A stretch of DNA of 64,000 bases from Gimesia chilikensis (GTDB taxonomy: Bacteria; Planctomycetota; Planctomycetia; Planctomycetales; Planctomycetaceae), in the NCBI RefSeq assembly GCF_008329715.1, contig NZ_VTSR01000006.1:1-64000 (forward strand), written 5' to 3'. Shown here piece by piece: positions 8,060 to 17,364 of the stretch (positions within the stretch are counted from its first letter, which is position 1; each line of letters opens with the position of its first letter). Under the pieces are notes generated by a model, which worked only from the letters and a program-made list of their open reading frames with translations, was not told where the DNA came from and did not search any database. A program made the translations under genes and the position numbers.

Positions 8060-9313
8060 ATGTTAGAGGCCTTTCTGGACAATTTCCTGCATAACCTCTT
8101 TAAACCGCTGCTGCTTTTCTTTTACATGGGCTTTCTGATTCCTATTCTCAAAGTTCCCTTTGAGTTTCCCAAAGCCGTCTATCAGGGGCTGACACTCTAC
8201 CTGCTGATCGCCATTGGCTGGCACGGCGGTGAAGAACTGGCGTCCCTCTCGATCTCCGAATTCGGGCAGGCACTCGGATTTATGGTCATCGGCTTTTTCG
8301 CGAATCTCATCATCGGGATCTTCGCCTATATCCTACTGCTCAAAACCACCAGGCTGCGTCAGATTGACGCCGCCACCGTGGCCGGCTTCTACGGGTCCGA
8401 CTCAGCCGGTACCTTCGTAACCTGCCTGGGTGTCATCACTGCAGCTCAAATCGCCTATGCCGCTTACATGCCTGTGATGCTGGCTGTCATGGAAATTCCC
8501 GGCTGTCTGGTAGCCCTCTATCTCGTATCGCGCCTGCGACAGAAAGGGATGGATGCTCACGGAAACATGCCTCACGAAGCAGACTATCAGCCCCCGCATT
8601 CCGCACCAGTGCTGGAAGGCACCGGCGGAGAAGTAGCTTCTGTCAGTAGCGAAGGTGCATCGGTTGGCCACCAGTCTACCGGAACGACTCATTCTCAGAC
8701 CGCCGTTGCCGCGAAAACGGAAGCCCGTCGCGAACTGGCTGCTCAGCTGGATGTGGAAGTTGAAGAAAAGAAAAAACCGATCTTCAGCAAAGAACTCCTG
8801 CACGAAGTCTTTCTGAACCCGGGCCTCTACCTCCTGTTCGGCGGGATTATCATCGGCTTCCTCGGACGTCTGCAGGGCAAAGCGGTCACCAGCCTGGATG
8901 ACACCCTGTTTGTGAATATCTTCCACGGAATGCTCTGCCTGTTCCTGCTGGAAATGGGTATCACGGCCTGTCGTCGTCTCAAAGACCTCAAAACAGCCGG
9001 CTGGCGGTTCATCATGTTTGCACTGCTCTGCCCCAACCTGTTCGCGTTGTTCGGCATTCTGCTGGCACACGGTTACAGCATGGCCCTGGGACAGCCCTTT
9101 GACCTGGGAACCTACGCTCTGTTCTCAGTCCTCTGTGCCGCAGCCTCTTACATCGCCGTACCCGCGGTCCAGAGACTGGCCATCCCCGAAGCCAGCCCGA
9201 CACTGCCCCTGGCAGCTTCGCTCGGTCTGACCTTCACTTACAACGTCACCATCGGAATCCCGGTTTACATGCTCATCGCCGAGCTGGTCATGAAAACCTT
9301 ACCCGTCGCATAA
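8060..9313 (+). CDS. sbtA: SbtA-type sodium-dependent bicarbonate permease
   Basis: 418 aa from ATG 8060, supported by AAGG 9 nt upstream; the frame is open back to 7952 but that extension looks non-coding. The protein has about ten membrane helices in two halves, as in cyanobacterial SbtA (DUF897), which imports bicarbonate with sodium. The halves are joined by an unusually long hydrophilic linker (about residues 172-255), rich in His, Ser, Thr and Glu, roughly twice what I would expect for SbtA. The PII-like regulator gene follows 76 nt later, which strongly supports the assignment. Whether the substrate is bicarbonate or another anion is inferred. Confidence 0.85.
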   Translation: MLEAFLDNFLHNLFKPLLLFFYMGFLIPILKVPFEFPKAVYQGLTLYLLIAIGWHGGEELASLSISEFGQALGFMVIGFFANLIIGIFAYILLLKTTRLRQIDAATVAGFYGSDSAGTFVTCLGVITAAQIAYAAYMPVMLAVMEIPGCLVALYLVSRLRQKGMDAHGNMPHEADYQPPHSAPVLEGTGGEVASVSSEGASVGHQSTGTTHSQTAVAAKTEARRELAAQLDVEVEEKKKPIFSKELLHEVFLNPGLYLLFGGIIIGFLGRLQGKAVTSLDDTLFVNIFHGMLCLFLLEMGITACRRLKDLKTAGWRFIMFALLCPNLFALFGILLAHGYSMALGQPFDLGTYALFSVLCAAASYIAVPAVQRLAIPEASPTLPLAASLGLTFTYNVTIGIPVYMLIAELVMKTLPVA

Positions 9314-9389
9314 CCAACTTCACTCCACTGACTAAATCATTGTTGAAACCAGAGAAAGTATCGAGCTCAGTCTCACAGGAAACCACGAC

Positions 9390-9701
9390 ATGGCTACCAC
9401 CACAGAATTAACCAAAGTCATTGTCATCACCGAAACCCATTTCGAACAGGATCTGTTAAACGCGTTCCGCGAACTGGGAATCAAAGGGTTTACCTGCATG
9501 AACTGCTGGGGACAGGGTCACCACCAGGTCTACGACGAGCCCTTTATCGGACACTCCCAGACACGCATTGAAATCATCACCACTGAAGCCATCGCAGAAT
9601 CAATCGTCGATTACTGTCGGCAACCCCGCTTCGAATCGTATGCGATTTCCGCCTACCTGGAATCCGTGCGTGTCCGAGACCCCAATAAATTCATCGCCTG
9701 A
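9390..9701 (+). CDS. sbtB: SbtB-like PII-family regulator
   Basis: 103 aa with the PII ferredoxin-like fold: beta strand KVIVITETHF, a T-loop region around CWGQGHHQVYDEP (residues 39-51) and a second strand RIEIITTEA. SbtB proteins bind adenine nucleotides such as cAMP and AMP and gate SbtA; the T-loop plugs the transporter. The C-terminus ends in RDPNKFIA and lacks the CGPxGC redox loop of some cyanobacterial SbtB. AGGAAA precedes the start. Position directly after sbtA indicates a co-transcribed regulator-transporter pair. Confidence 0.85.
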   Translation: MATTTELTKVIVITETHFEQDLLNAFRELGIKGFTCMNCWGQGHHQVYDEPFIGHSQTRIEIITTEAIAESIVDYCRQPRFESYAISAYLESVRVRDPNKFIA

Positions 9702-9734
9702 AACGGGGCAACCACCCCTTTCACGACGGCAGAT

Positions 9735-9809
9735 TTCGTAGTTTGCCAGTCACCTTCATGTGCTTACTTTGGCGGGTAGCTAGCATGACAGGTGACTGGC
9801 GGCTACGAA
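9735..9809. repeat. Long imperfect hairpin between sbtB and DUF1501 gene
   Basis: The arm 9735-9760 (TTCGTAG...GCCAGTCACC...TCATG) pairs with 9784-9809 with only a few mismatches and bulges around a 23-nt loop. It sits 33 nt after the sbtB stop and may terminate that operon, but the length and the lack of a T-run fit a dispersed palindromic element better. Confidence 0.55.
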
Positions 9810-10026
9810 TTTTAAATCTCTTCCCCCACTCCAGCCGCAGATCACCCTTCCTGGAGAACGACACCCTTCCTCAAAACCCGTGCTGGACAGATACACTATC
9901 ACATGTTAGCATATTGATGCGTTCAGTCTGCGCGCCACGGCCACGTCTCAGTTTAAGCGTCCCTGGTGCGCTGCAATCACATTCCAGGCCAGCAACAGGC
10001 CTGAAGTTTAGAGTGAGGAACGGGTT
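9810..10026. other. Intergenic region before DUF1501 gene
   Basis: With the hairpin to its left this completes a 325-base gap. A frame crosses it without a ribosome site. GAGG lies before the next start at 10027. Nothing else was seen. Confidence 0.3.
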
Positions 10027-11430
10027 ATGCAACGGCGTCAATTTCTGGTCGCATCCGGTCTCGGCTTTGCCGGGATGACATTCGGCTCTCCCACCCCCGC
10101 CGTTTCCGCTGCACCGGCTCCCACACCCCCCGGCAGAAAACCCGCCAAATCAACGATTCTGTTCTTCCTGTGTGGTGGTGCATCGCATATGGATATGTGG
10201 GATATGAAGCCGGAAGCCCCCCTGGAATACCGGGGTCCGTTTCAACCGATCCAGACTTCCGCCCCGGGAGTCCATCTCTCCGAACATCTGCCCCTGCTCG
10301 CCAAGCAGGCGCATCATCTGGCACTGGTCAACTCGGTCGGAGGCACCGTTAACACCAACGATCACCACGCCGGATATTACTACAACCTCACCGGACATAT
10401 CCCCGATCAGACCTTCATCACCAAAGGGAACAACCGCACTCCCCAGCCGGACGACTGGCCTTACATGGGTTCCGTGGTCGCCTCCCGGCGCCCCGCGCAT
10501 CCGAATCTGCCCAACGCCATTTCACTGCCGCACATGCCCAGCCGCGCCCCGTATACCCGTCCCGGTCAGTTCGCTGCCCGACTGGGAGTCGAACACGATC
10601 CGATGTATATTCAGGGCACACGTGAAGAACCGCTGAAGCTCCGCGGTCCTGCACTCTCGCTGGAAGGGGGCATCACAGCCGACCGGCTCACCGATCGCAT
10701 TTCCCTGCTCGAACAACTCGATTCCGCCCGGCGACAGTTCGACGACTTCGCCAGCATCTCCACGATGAATCAGCATCAGGAACGCGCCCTGTCGTTGTTG
10801 ATGTCTGCCCAGTCGACCTCCGCCTTTGATGTGCAGCAGGAAAAACCGGCCACACTCGAACGCTACGGCAAAACCATCAACGGCATGAGTCTGCTCGTTG
10901 CCCGCCGTCTGGTAGAAGTCGGCGTCCCCTTCATTACCGTCTTCTGGAAAGGCGATCTCAGGGCCCTCGGCAAGAAGTGCAAGAGCGCCGGCAGCTGGGA
11001 TACTCACGGCAACAATTTCCAGTGCCTCAAAGAAGACCTGATGCCCGAATTCGACCGTGCTTACTCCGCACTCATCGAAGACCTCGCCGAGCGGGGGCTT
11101 ATCGATGATACGCTGGTCCTTGTCACCAGTGAAATGGGCCGCAAACCAAAGATCGGCGATCCCCGTTCCGGCGGCAAATCGGGCGCAGGCCGTGACCATT
11201 GGACGCACTGTCTGACAGATGTCCTCGCGGGTGGCGGCATTCAGGGGGGCCAGACCTTTGGTGCCAGCGACAAGCATGGGGAATATCCCAAGGACAAACC
11301 TGTCACCCCCGCCGACATCACGCATACGGTCTACCATGCGATGGGCATTCACGACCTGACCGCGTACGACAAGCTCGGCCGTCTCTACTTCCTGCTCGAC
11401 AAATCCAGACCGATCACCGAACTCTTCTGA
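10027..11430 (+). CDS. DUF1501 protein, Tat-exported
   Basis: 467 aa. A twin-arginine signal (MQRRQFLVASGLGF) with an Ala-rich cleavage region near residue 30 directs export. The DUF1501 body follows: FLCGGASHMDMWDMKPEAP, NTNDHHAGYYYNLTGH, SWDTHGNNF, LVTSEMGRKPKIG and GRDHW. These are the His/Asp positions expected for metal binding in this phosphatase/sulfatase-like fold. It is about 20 residues longer than the copy at 5433-6779 and only moderately similar to it. No DUF1549/DUF1553 partner is adjacent. Target unknown. Confidence 0.85.
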   Translation: MQRRQFLVASGLGFAGMTFGSPTPAVSAAPAPTPPGRKPAKSTILFFLCGGASHMDMWDMKPEAPLEYRGPFQPIQTSAPGVHLSEHLPLLAKQAHHLALVNSVGGTVNTNDHHAGYYYNLTGHIPDQTFITKGNNRTPQPDDWPYMGSVVASRRPAHPNLPNAISLPHMPSRAPYTRPGQFAARLGVEHDPMYIQGTREEPLKLRGPALSLEGGITADRLTDRISLLEQLDSARRQFDDFASISTMNQHQERALSLLMSAQSTSAFDVQQEKPATLERYGKTINGMSLLVARRLVEVGVPFITVFWKGDLRALGKKCKSAGSWDTHGNNFQCLKEDLMPEFDRAYSALIEDLAERGLIDDTLVLVTSEMGRKPKIGDPRSGGKSGAGRDHWTHCLTDVLAGGGIQGGQTFGASDKHGEYPKDKPVTPADITHTVYHAMGIHDLTAYDKLGRLYFLLDKSRPITELF

Positions 11431-11796
11431 GTTCGCCTCGGAATCTGCAGGTTCATACACCTCTTTGCATTCCCGCGCCGTTCTGCTAAATTCCAGCCAG
11501 ACAATCAATTAGCGACTGTCCAGCGGCACGCAGATCACCTGCACGCCGCGATAGTGGATTACCTTATCAAGTTCTCCCCATGCAAATGCAGGCCTGTCCA
11601 GTGAATTGATTTTTGCCCAAATCTGACCGCAAAATCACAGATATATGGGAACAGGATTCGCATCGTGACTATCATCAGTGTGTAACTGGTGCCGAAACAC
11701 CTGTTCTTCAGCAGGGGAGCATTATTCCTGCGCACATTCTGCAAATTTAACAGGCACGCCTGCCTCTGCCTGAATGGAAAAGAGTTAATAGAGTCT
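11431..11796. other. Intergenic region before GH63 gene
   Basis: 366 bases. The GH63 frame is open from 11689 but its first 36 codons do not look like the family. No clear promoter, hairpin or RNA gene was seen. Confidence 0.3.
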
Positions 11797-14517
11797 ATGG
11801 CTGAAGTAGAATGGGATCGTCTTGCCGCCGAAGTAAATCGTGAACCGGGAGCAAACTGGAAACGCTGGGGGCCCTACCTCGCAGAACGACAGTGGGGAAC
11901 CGTGCGGGAAAGTACAGCTGACGGCGATCCGTGGCTCAATTTCACACACGAAGAGGCCACCTGGCGCACCTATCGGTGGGGAGAGGATGGGCTGCTGGGT
12001 ATCTGCGACCGTCAGTGCCGACTCTGCTTCGGGCTCGCCCTCTGGAACGGCGAAGACCCGATCCTCAAGGAACGTCTGTTTGGCCTGACCGGCCCGGAAG
12101 GCAATCACGGTGAGGACGTCAAGGAAGCCTACTACTACCTCGACTCAACCCCCTCGCATTCCTACCTCAAGGCACTTTATAAATACCCGCAGTCAGAATT
12201 CCCTTATGGGGAACTCCGCGAGGAAAACGCGCGACGCTCCCGTCAGGAACAGGAATACGAACTCACCAATACCGGCATCTTCGACGAAAGCCGCTACTTT
12301 GACATCCAGATGGAATACGCCAAAGCAGCCGACGAAGACATTCTGATTCGCGTCACCATTTTCAACCGCGGACCAAAATCTGCGCCCCTGCACTTCCTCC
12401 CCACCTGGTGGTTTCGCAACACCTGGAGCTGGGGACCTACGCTCGATCGCCCCAGCGAAAAACCCAACATGGAACAGATCGCCGACACCTGCCTGAAAGC
12501 AGAGCACGAAACCCTGGGCGAATTCCGGCTCTTCACTGATCTCGGTCCGGATGGAGAGACTCCCGACTGGCTCTTTACCGAAAACGAAACCAATACCTGG
12601 CGATTTGAAGACCCGAACAGCCGCCGCCCCTCCTGCAAAGACGCCTTTCACCTGGCAGTCGTCGAGGGAGTCGAAGGCGTCATCAATCCACGCCCCACAG
12701 GCACCAAGGCTGCCGCTCACTTTAAACGCGTCATTCCCGCCGGCGAATCAGTTGAGTTCCGCCTGCGTATGTCTGCCATTGATGAATTACCGGAAACTCC
12801 CTTCGGACCGGAATTCGATGAAATCTTTGCCCAGCGAATTGACGAAGCCGATCGGTTCGCCGATTCCTTAGTGGAACCGGGGCTCTCTCCGGACGAGCAG
12901 CAGATCCTTCGCCAGGCCAATGCTGGTCTGCTCTGGACCAAACAGTTTTATCACTACGTCATTCCCCGCTGGCTCGAAAACGCCGGCAAGGGAAATAAGG
13001 AACCGGCTCGCCGCCTGCCCGGCATGCCCAGCCCCCGCAACGCTGACTGGGGACACCTTTACAACCGCAATATCATCTCCATGCCCGACAAATGGGAATA
13101 CCCCTGGTACGCGGCCTGGGACCTCGCGTTTCACCTGATTCCGTTCTCCAAGATTGATCCGCACTTCGCCAAGGACCAGGCCATCCTCTTCCTCCGCGAA
13201 TGGTACATGCATCCCAACGGACAGCTGCCCGCCTACGAATGGAATTTCAGCGACGTCAACCCGCCCGTGCACGCCTGGGCCTGCTGGCGCGTCTACCAGA
13301 TGACCGCTTCCAACGGAGATCGCGATCGCAATTTCCTGGAACGCGTCTTCCAGAAGCTCCTGCTCAACTTCACCTGGTGGGTCAACCGTAAAGATATCCG
13401 CGGCAAACACGTCTTTAGTGGCGGCTTCCTCGGACTGGATAACATCGGAATCTTCGACCGATCTAAACCACTGCCGACAGGCGGCCACCTGGAACAGGCC
13501 GACGGCACCGCCTGGATGGCCTTCTTCTGTTCGAGCATGCTTTCCATCGCCTTTGAACTGGCCGATAATAACCCTGCCTACGAAGATATGGCGTCCAAGT
13601 TCTTCGAACATTACGTCTCGATCGCTGAGGCGATGAACTCACTGGACGGCACCGGTCTCTGGGACGAAGAAGATGGTTTCTACTACGATCATCTGCACCT
13701 TGACGGACGCAGCATCCCACTCAAAATCCGTTCCATTGTCGGGTTGATCCCCCTGTTTACCGTCGACGTTCTCTTTGATGAGACCATCGAAAAACTCCCC
13801 GCTTTCCGCAAGCGGATGGAGTGGTTCCTGAAGAGCCGCCCCAATCTGCAAAAGTTCATGACCTACATGGAACGCGATTCGGAAACCTCTTCAGGCGGCC
13901 ATCGCCTGCTGGCGATCCCTACGCGCGACCGACTCTTGCGTCTGCTCCGCTACCTGCTGGATGAAGACGAATTTCTCTCCGACTACGGTATCCGCTCGCT
14001 CTCCAAATTCCATGAAGAGCATCCGTTCGAATACGAACTCAACGGCGAGCTGTTAAAGGTACAGTACCTGCCCGCCGAGTCGGACAGCGGACTGTTCGGT
14101 GGTAACTCCAACTGGCGGGGCCCCATCTGGTTCCCCCTTAACTACCTGTTGATCGAAGCCCTCGAACGCTACCACACCTTCTACGGTAAAACGCTCCGCG
14201 TCGAATGTCCGACCCGCTCGGGTAACTACATGGACCTGCAGGAAGTCGCCGACGAAATCCGCCGGCGTCTCTCCCGTCTGTTCCTCTCCGACGAAGCCGG
14301 CGATCGTCCCAGCTATGCCCGCACCGATGTCCTGCTCAACGATCCGCACTGGCGCGACCTGGTGCTGTTCTACGAATATTTTGACGCGGAAACGGGACGC
14401 GGACTGGGAGCCAGCCACCAGACCGGCTGGACCGCGTTGATCTCTCCCATCCTGGGTACCCTGGCAAGTCGCTGTCGGCAACAGTCAGAAACCGGCCAGC
14501 CCGCTGCCGCTGAGTAA
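11797..14517 (+). CDS. Glycoside hydrolase family 63 protein
   Basis: 906 aa from ATG 11797 (MAEVEWDRLA). The (alpha/alpha)6 catalytic domain of GH63 lies in the C-terminal two thirds: EYPWYAAWDLAFH carries the predicted general acid Asp, NGQLPAYEWNFSDVNPPVHA forms part of the sugar-binding cleft, and YLPAESDSGLFGGNSNWRGP contains the likely base Glu followed by the conserved WRGPIW. No signal peptide, so it is probably cytoplasmic. Bacterial members hydrolyse alpha-glucosides or mannosylglycerate-type solutes; which substrate applies is not readable. It may take part in compatible-solute or glycogen turnover alongside the stress genes to its right. Confidence 0.85.
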   Translation: MAEVEWDRLAAEVNREPGANWKRWGPYLAERQWGTVRESTADGDPWLNFTHEEATWRTYRWGEDGLLGICDRQCRLCFGLALWNGEDPILKERLFGLTGPEGNHGEDVKEAYYYLDSTPSHSYLKALYKYPQSEFPYGELREENARRSRQEQEYELTNTGIFDESRYFDIQMEYAKAADEDILIRVTIFNRGPKSAPLHFLPTWWFRNTWSWGPTLDRPSEKPNMEQIADTCLKAEHETLGEFRLFTDLGPDGETPDWLFTENETNTWRFEDPNSRRPSCKDAFHLAVVEGVEGVINPRPTGTKAAAHFKRVIPAGESVEFRLRMSAIDELPETPFGPEFDEIFAQRIDEADRFADSLVEPGLSPDEQQILRQANAGLLWTKQFYHYVIPRWLENAGKGNKEPARRLPGMPSPRNADWGHLYNRNIISMPDKWEYPWYAAWDLAFHLIPFSKIDPHFAKDQAILFLREWYMHPNGQLPAYEWNFSDVNPPVHAWACWRVYQMTASNGDRDRNFLERVFQKLLLNFTWWVNRKDIRGKHVFSGGFLGLDNIGIFDRSKPLPTGGHLEQADGTAWMAFFCSSMLSIAFELADNNPAYEDMASKFFEHYVSIAEAMNSLDGTGLWDEEDGFYYDHLHLDGRSIPLKIRSIVGLIPLFTVDVLFDETIEKLPAFRKRMEWFLKSRPNLQKFMTYMERDSETSSGGHRLLAIPTRDRLLRLLRYLLDEDEFLSDYGIRSLSKFHEEHPFEYELNGELLKVQYLPAESDSGLFGGNSNWRGPIWFPLNYLLIEALERYHTFYGKTLRVECPTRSGNYMDLQEVADEIRRRLSRLFLSDEAGDRPSYARTDVLLNDPHWRDLVLFYEYFDAETGRGLGASHQTGWTALISPILGTLASRCRQQSETGQPAAAE

Positions 14518-14733
14518 GCGAAATTTGATCCTGTGACAACACTGGTCTATTCCCGGAATGATCGGAGACTTCCCAGATAGTATATAGCCCAACCGCTATA
14601 ACCGTTACAAACTGACCGACGCCGTTCCGTTTATTCCAGTCTTAACGAAAAAAACATTCAGCAGGTGCCGCCAGACGACGAAAAGTATCTAAAGGTTCAG
14701 TTTCCTTATACGCTCTACTTTTCGAGAAAAACT

Positions 14734-16143
14734 ATGATCCCAGGCTCTTCCAATCTACTCTGGATCCTGGAACGCAGTCGCTTAACCGTCTCGATCTGCT
14801 GCCTGATTTACTTCTGCTGTTCTGCTCCCTTTAGTCGATCTGCTTTCGCCGACGATGCGTTGCCAGTCTCCCTCTACGAAGAAATGCAGCAGTCAGCCGA
14901 GTCTGACCTGCTCTGCACTGAGTCAACCTGCGCTGAGAACACCGGTCCCTGTGTTTGTTGTGATGGTCCCGACTTCTGGACGCAGACAACGATGACACAG
15001 AACCTGTTTCCCAGTCGCGCCTGTCTGGCTGAGCAGGGAATTACCTTCGATGCCGACCTGATTCAATACTACATGGGCGTCGCCTCGGGAGGCCGGGAAC
15101 AGGAATTTCGCTACTCGGGTCACGGCGACTATGTGATGAATATCGACTCAGGCAAGCTGGGCGGACCTCAAGGCCTGTTCGTCAAACTCCGCGCCGAACA
15201 CCGTTTTGGTGAAACCATCAACAACGCAACCGGTGCAATTATCCCGGCGACCCTGGCTCCCGATTTGCCTGTCTCCTACAGTGATGAACTCTACCTGACT
15301 AACGTCCTGTTTACTCAGATGTTTTCCGAATCGTTTGGTGTCTTCGCAGGAAAGCTCGACACGCTCGACGGCGATATGAACGCCTTCGCCCATGGTCGCG
15401 GCAAAACCCAGTTCTCCAATACCGCCTTTATCGCCACGCCCATCGGTCTGCGAACCATCGTCTATTCAACACTTGGAACCGGTTTCCTGATCCTCCGAGA
15501 AGGCGAACCGATCTTCACCTTCACCGTCCTCAACGCAACAGATACCACCCGCACCAGTGGCTTCAATGAACTGTTCGCCCACGGTGCTGCCATCGTTCCG
15601 GAACTGCGTCTCCCCACAAACCTCTTCGGCAAACCAGGACACTTCCTGTTCGGCGCCAGCTACAGCACTCGTTCGTTCGCCTCGCTGGAACAGGATCCCC
15701 TGTTCGTTCTACCCACTGTTCCCATCGACCGCGAATCGGAATCCTGGTCGTTCTACTGGAACTTCGACCAATACCTGGTGGTCGATCCCGACAATCCCCA
15801 GCGTGGCTGGGGGCTCTTCGGCCGTGCCGGGATCGCCGATAAGCAGACGAATCCCATCGAGTGGTTCCTCAGCCTCGGGATCGGCGGCAGCAGTCCCATT
15901 GCCAGCCGCGAAGCAGACACCTTCGGTATCGGCTGGTATTATTCCGCTACCAGCGACCGCCTGACCCCCTTCATCGACAAGGTACTGGGAGGCGTAGGTG
16001 ACGGTTACGGCGTTGAACTGTTCTACAACGTAGAAGTTACCAAATGGTTCCACCTGACCACCGACATGCAGGTCATCCGCCCCGCCCGTCAAACCATCGA
16101 TACCGCCCTGCTCGTCGGCTTACGTGCCGTAATTGATCTCTGA
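14734..16143 (+). CDS. OprB-family carbohydrate-selective porin
   Basis: 469 aa from ATG 14734; the frame is open from a GTG at 14665, but the internal ATG leads straight into a signal peptide ending near SRSAFADD. The mature protein alternates hydrophobic and polar residues as in outer-membrane beta-barrels and has OprB features such as the plug-like N-terminal segment, GGPQGLFVKL, and the end ALLVGLRAVIDL. A Cys cluster (CTESTCAENTGPCVCC, about residues 68-83) is unusual. Family members let sugars diffuse across the outer membrane. It ends 41 nt before the convergent exchanger gene. Confidence 0.8.
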   Translation: MIPGSSNLLWILERSRLTVSICCLIYFCCSAPFSRSAFADDALPVSLYEEMQQSAESDLLCTESTCAENTGPCVCCDGPDFWTQTTMTQNLFPSRACLAEQGITFDADLIQYYMGVASGGREQEFRYSGHGDYVMNIDSGKLGGPQGLFVKLRAEHRFGETINNATGAIIPATLAPDLPVSYSDELYLTNVLFTQMFSESFGVFAGKLDTLDGDMNAFAHGRGKTQFSNTAFIATPIGLRTIVYSTLGTGFLILREGEPIFTFTVLNATDTTRTSGFNELFAHGAAIVPELRLPTNLFGKPGHFLFGASYSTRSFASLEQDPLFVLPTVPIDRESESWSFYWNFDQYLVVDPDNPQRGWGLFGRAGIADKQTNPIEWFLSLGIGGSSPIASREADTFGIGWYYSATSDRLTPFIDKVLGGVGDGYGVELFYNVEVTKWFHLTTDMQVIRPARQTIDTALLVGLRAVIDL

Positions 16144-16184
16144 TCGAATTCAGATGATTAAACGCGCTCTCTTTGATGAACACA

Positions 16185-17222
16185 TCACTGCATCAGCGAC
16201 AGCACTATGAAACCAACCAGGTAAATCACGAGCATCAATAGACTCTCGAAACCGATGTTACCGGGACCATGCTTCTGTCGGTAGATCAATCCGGAGAGCA
16301 GGACCACATTCAACAGGAGTGTGATCGTCGTCAGCAGAATTTCCCGTGTCCCCATCCCCGGGCCGTGATAGATCGAACCGCTGAGAAATGCGAAATCAGC
16401 AGCCGCGATGAATAGCACATCAAAGAAATTCCCGCCGACCACGTCACTCACGGCCAGCGTCAATGCGCCGCGCCTGACCGCTGCCAGGCAGGTGACCAGT
16501 TCAGGGAGCGACGTCGCCCCCGCCATCAAGAGACCACCGATAATCGGCGCGGAAAGATTCGTTTTATCCTGAATGTTCCCCGCCGACTCCGCGACCAGGC
16601 TGCCACTGAATAATGTGAGCAGTCCTGAAATGATCAGTCCCGTCCACAACAGCCAGAGTCGTTCGTGCTGTGAACCCGGCGCAGGTTCATCGAGTACTGT
16701 CTCCGAAGTATGCCGCGGATGCCACATCGGTTCTTCCTGCACGCGATAGGTCAGCCAGAACGCCATCACCGCTCCCGCCAGCAACAACAGAGTCGCCGGA
16801 TGCACGGGACCGATCACCACATTCGGACTGCCCAGACCGAGCAACACAATCGTGATCAGCAGGATCAGCATGATGGTCTGGATCATCGTCGTGGCCGAAG
16901 CAGCAGCATGTTCCAGATTTGCCTTACGATGCAACACATCGGCCAGCGCGAGCACCGTCGTCTGAAACGCGATGCCTCCCATCGCGTTACTCAACGCGAG
17001 CACCGCATGTCCCTGCAAAGCCGCCGTCACCGAAGCCGCCAGTCCCGGTAGCGCTGTGATCAGCCCCAGCATGATGGTCCCGGTCACTGCTTCTCCCAGA
17101 CCGGTCCGATCTGCCAGCCGATCCGCGTATTCCGCCAGCTTGACTCCCGAGACTCCGATCACCACAGCTGCCATGATAAACACGGTGACATCGCCCCAGA
17201 GTGGCAGGTTTAATTCTAACAT
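16185..17222 (-). CDS. CaCA-type cation exchanger with altered alpha-1 motif
   Basis: 345 aa, about ten membrane helices in two halves joined by a cytoplasmic loop (about residues 160-190). The second alpha-repeat is canonical (AGATSLPELVTCLAA, Glu241). In the first repeat the matching stretch reads LITALPGLAASV: Ser is replaced by Ala and the ion-binding Glu by Gly60. In structurally known family members both glutamates coordinate calcium, so this protein may have changed selectivity, transport another ion, or act in a regulated or non-exchanging mode. A paralogue with both Glu residues lies at 24590-25654. Confidence 0.85.
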   Translation of the reverse strand: MLELNLPLWGDVTVFIMAAVVIGVSGVKLAEYADRLADRTGLGEAVTGTIMLGLITALPGLAASVTAALQGHAVLALSNAMGGIAFQTTVLALADVLHRKANLEHAAASATTMIQTIMLILLITIVLLGLGSPNVVIGPVHPATLLLLAGAVMAFWLTYRVQEEPMWHPRHTSETVLDEPAPGSQHERLWLLWTGLIISGLLTLFSGSLVAESAGNIQDKTNLSAPIIGGLLMAGATSLPELVTCLAAVRRGALTLAVSDVVGGNFFDVLFIAAADFAFLSGSIYHGPGMGTREILLTTITLLLNVVLLSGLIYRQKHGPGNIGFESLLMLVIYLVGFIVLSLMQ

Positions 17223-17364
17223 GGTGCAGTGGTTCTTACAGCGGAAGTTCGGCAGTAGAATTTGTCAGCGCGTCAGGTTGTTTAACTCAAACTCTGTTGT
17301 ACCTTTTGCGTAGAACGCTGGCAACGCAAGGTCGCTTTTACCGATCCCTCTACTCAGAGTCGAT

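Noticed and set aside
9769..9785. TGGCGGGTAGCTAGCA as a sigma54 promoter for the DUF1501 gene
   Set aside because: The -12 box is TAGC rather than TTGC, it lies mostly in the loop of a palindrome and is about 240 nt from the gene.
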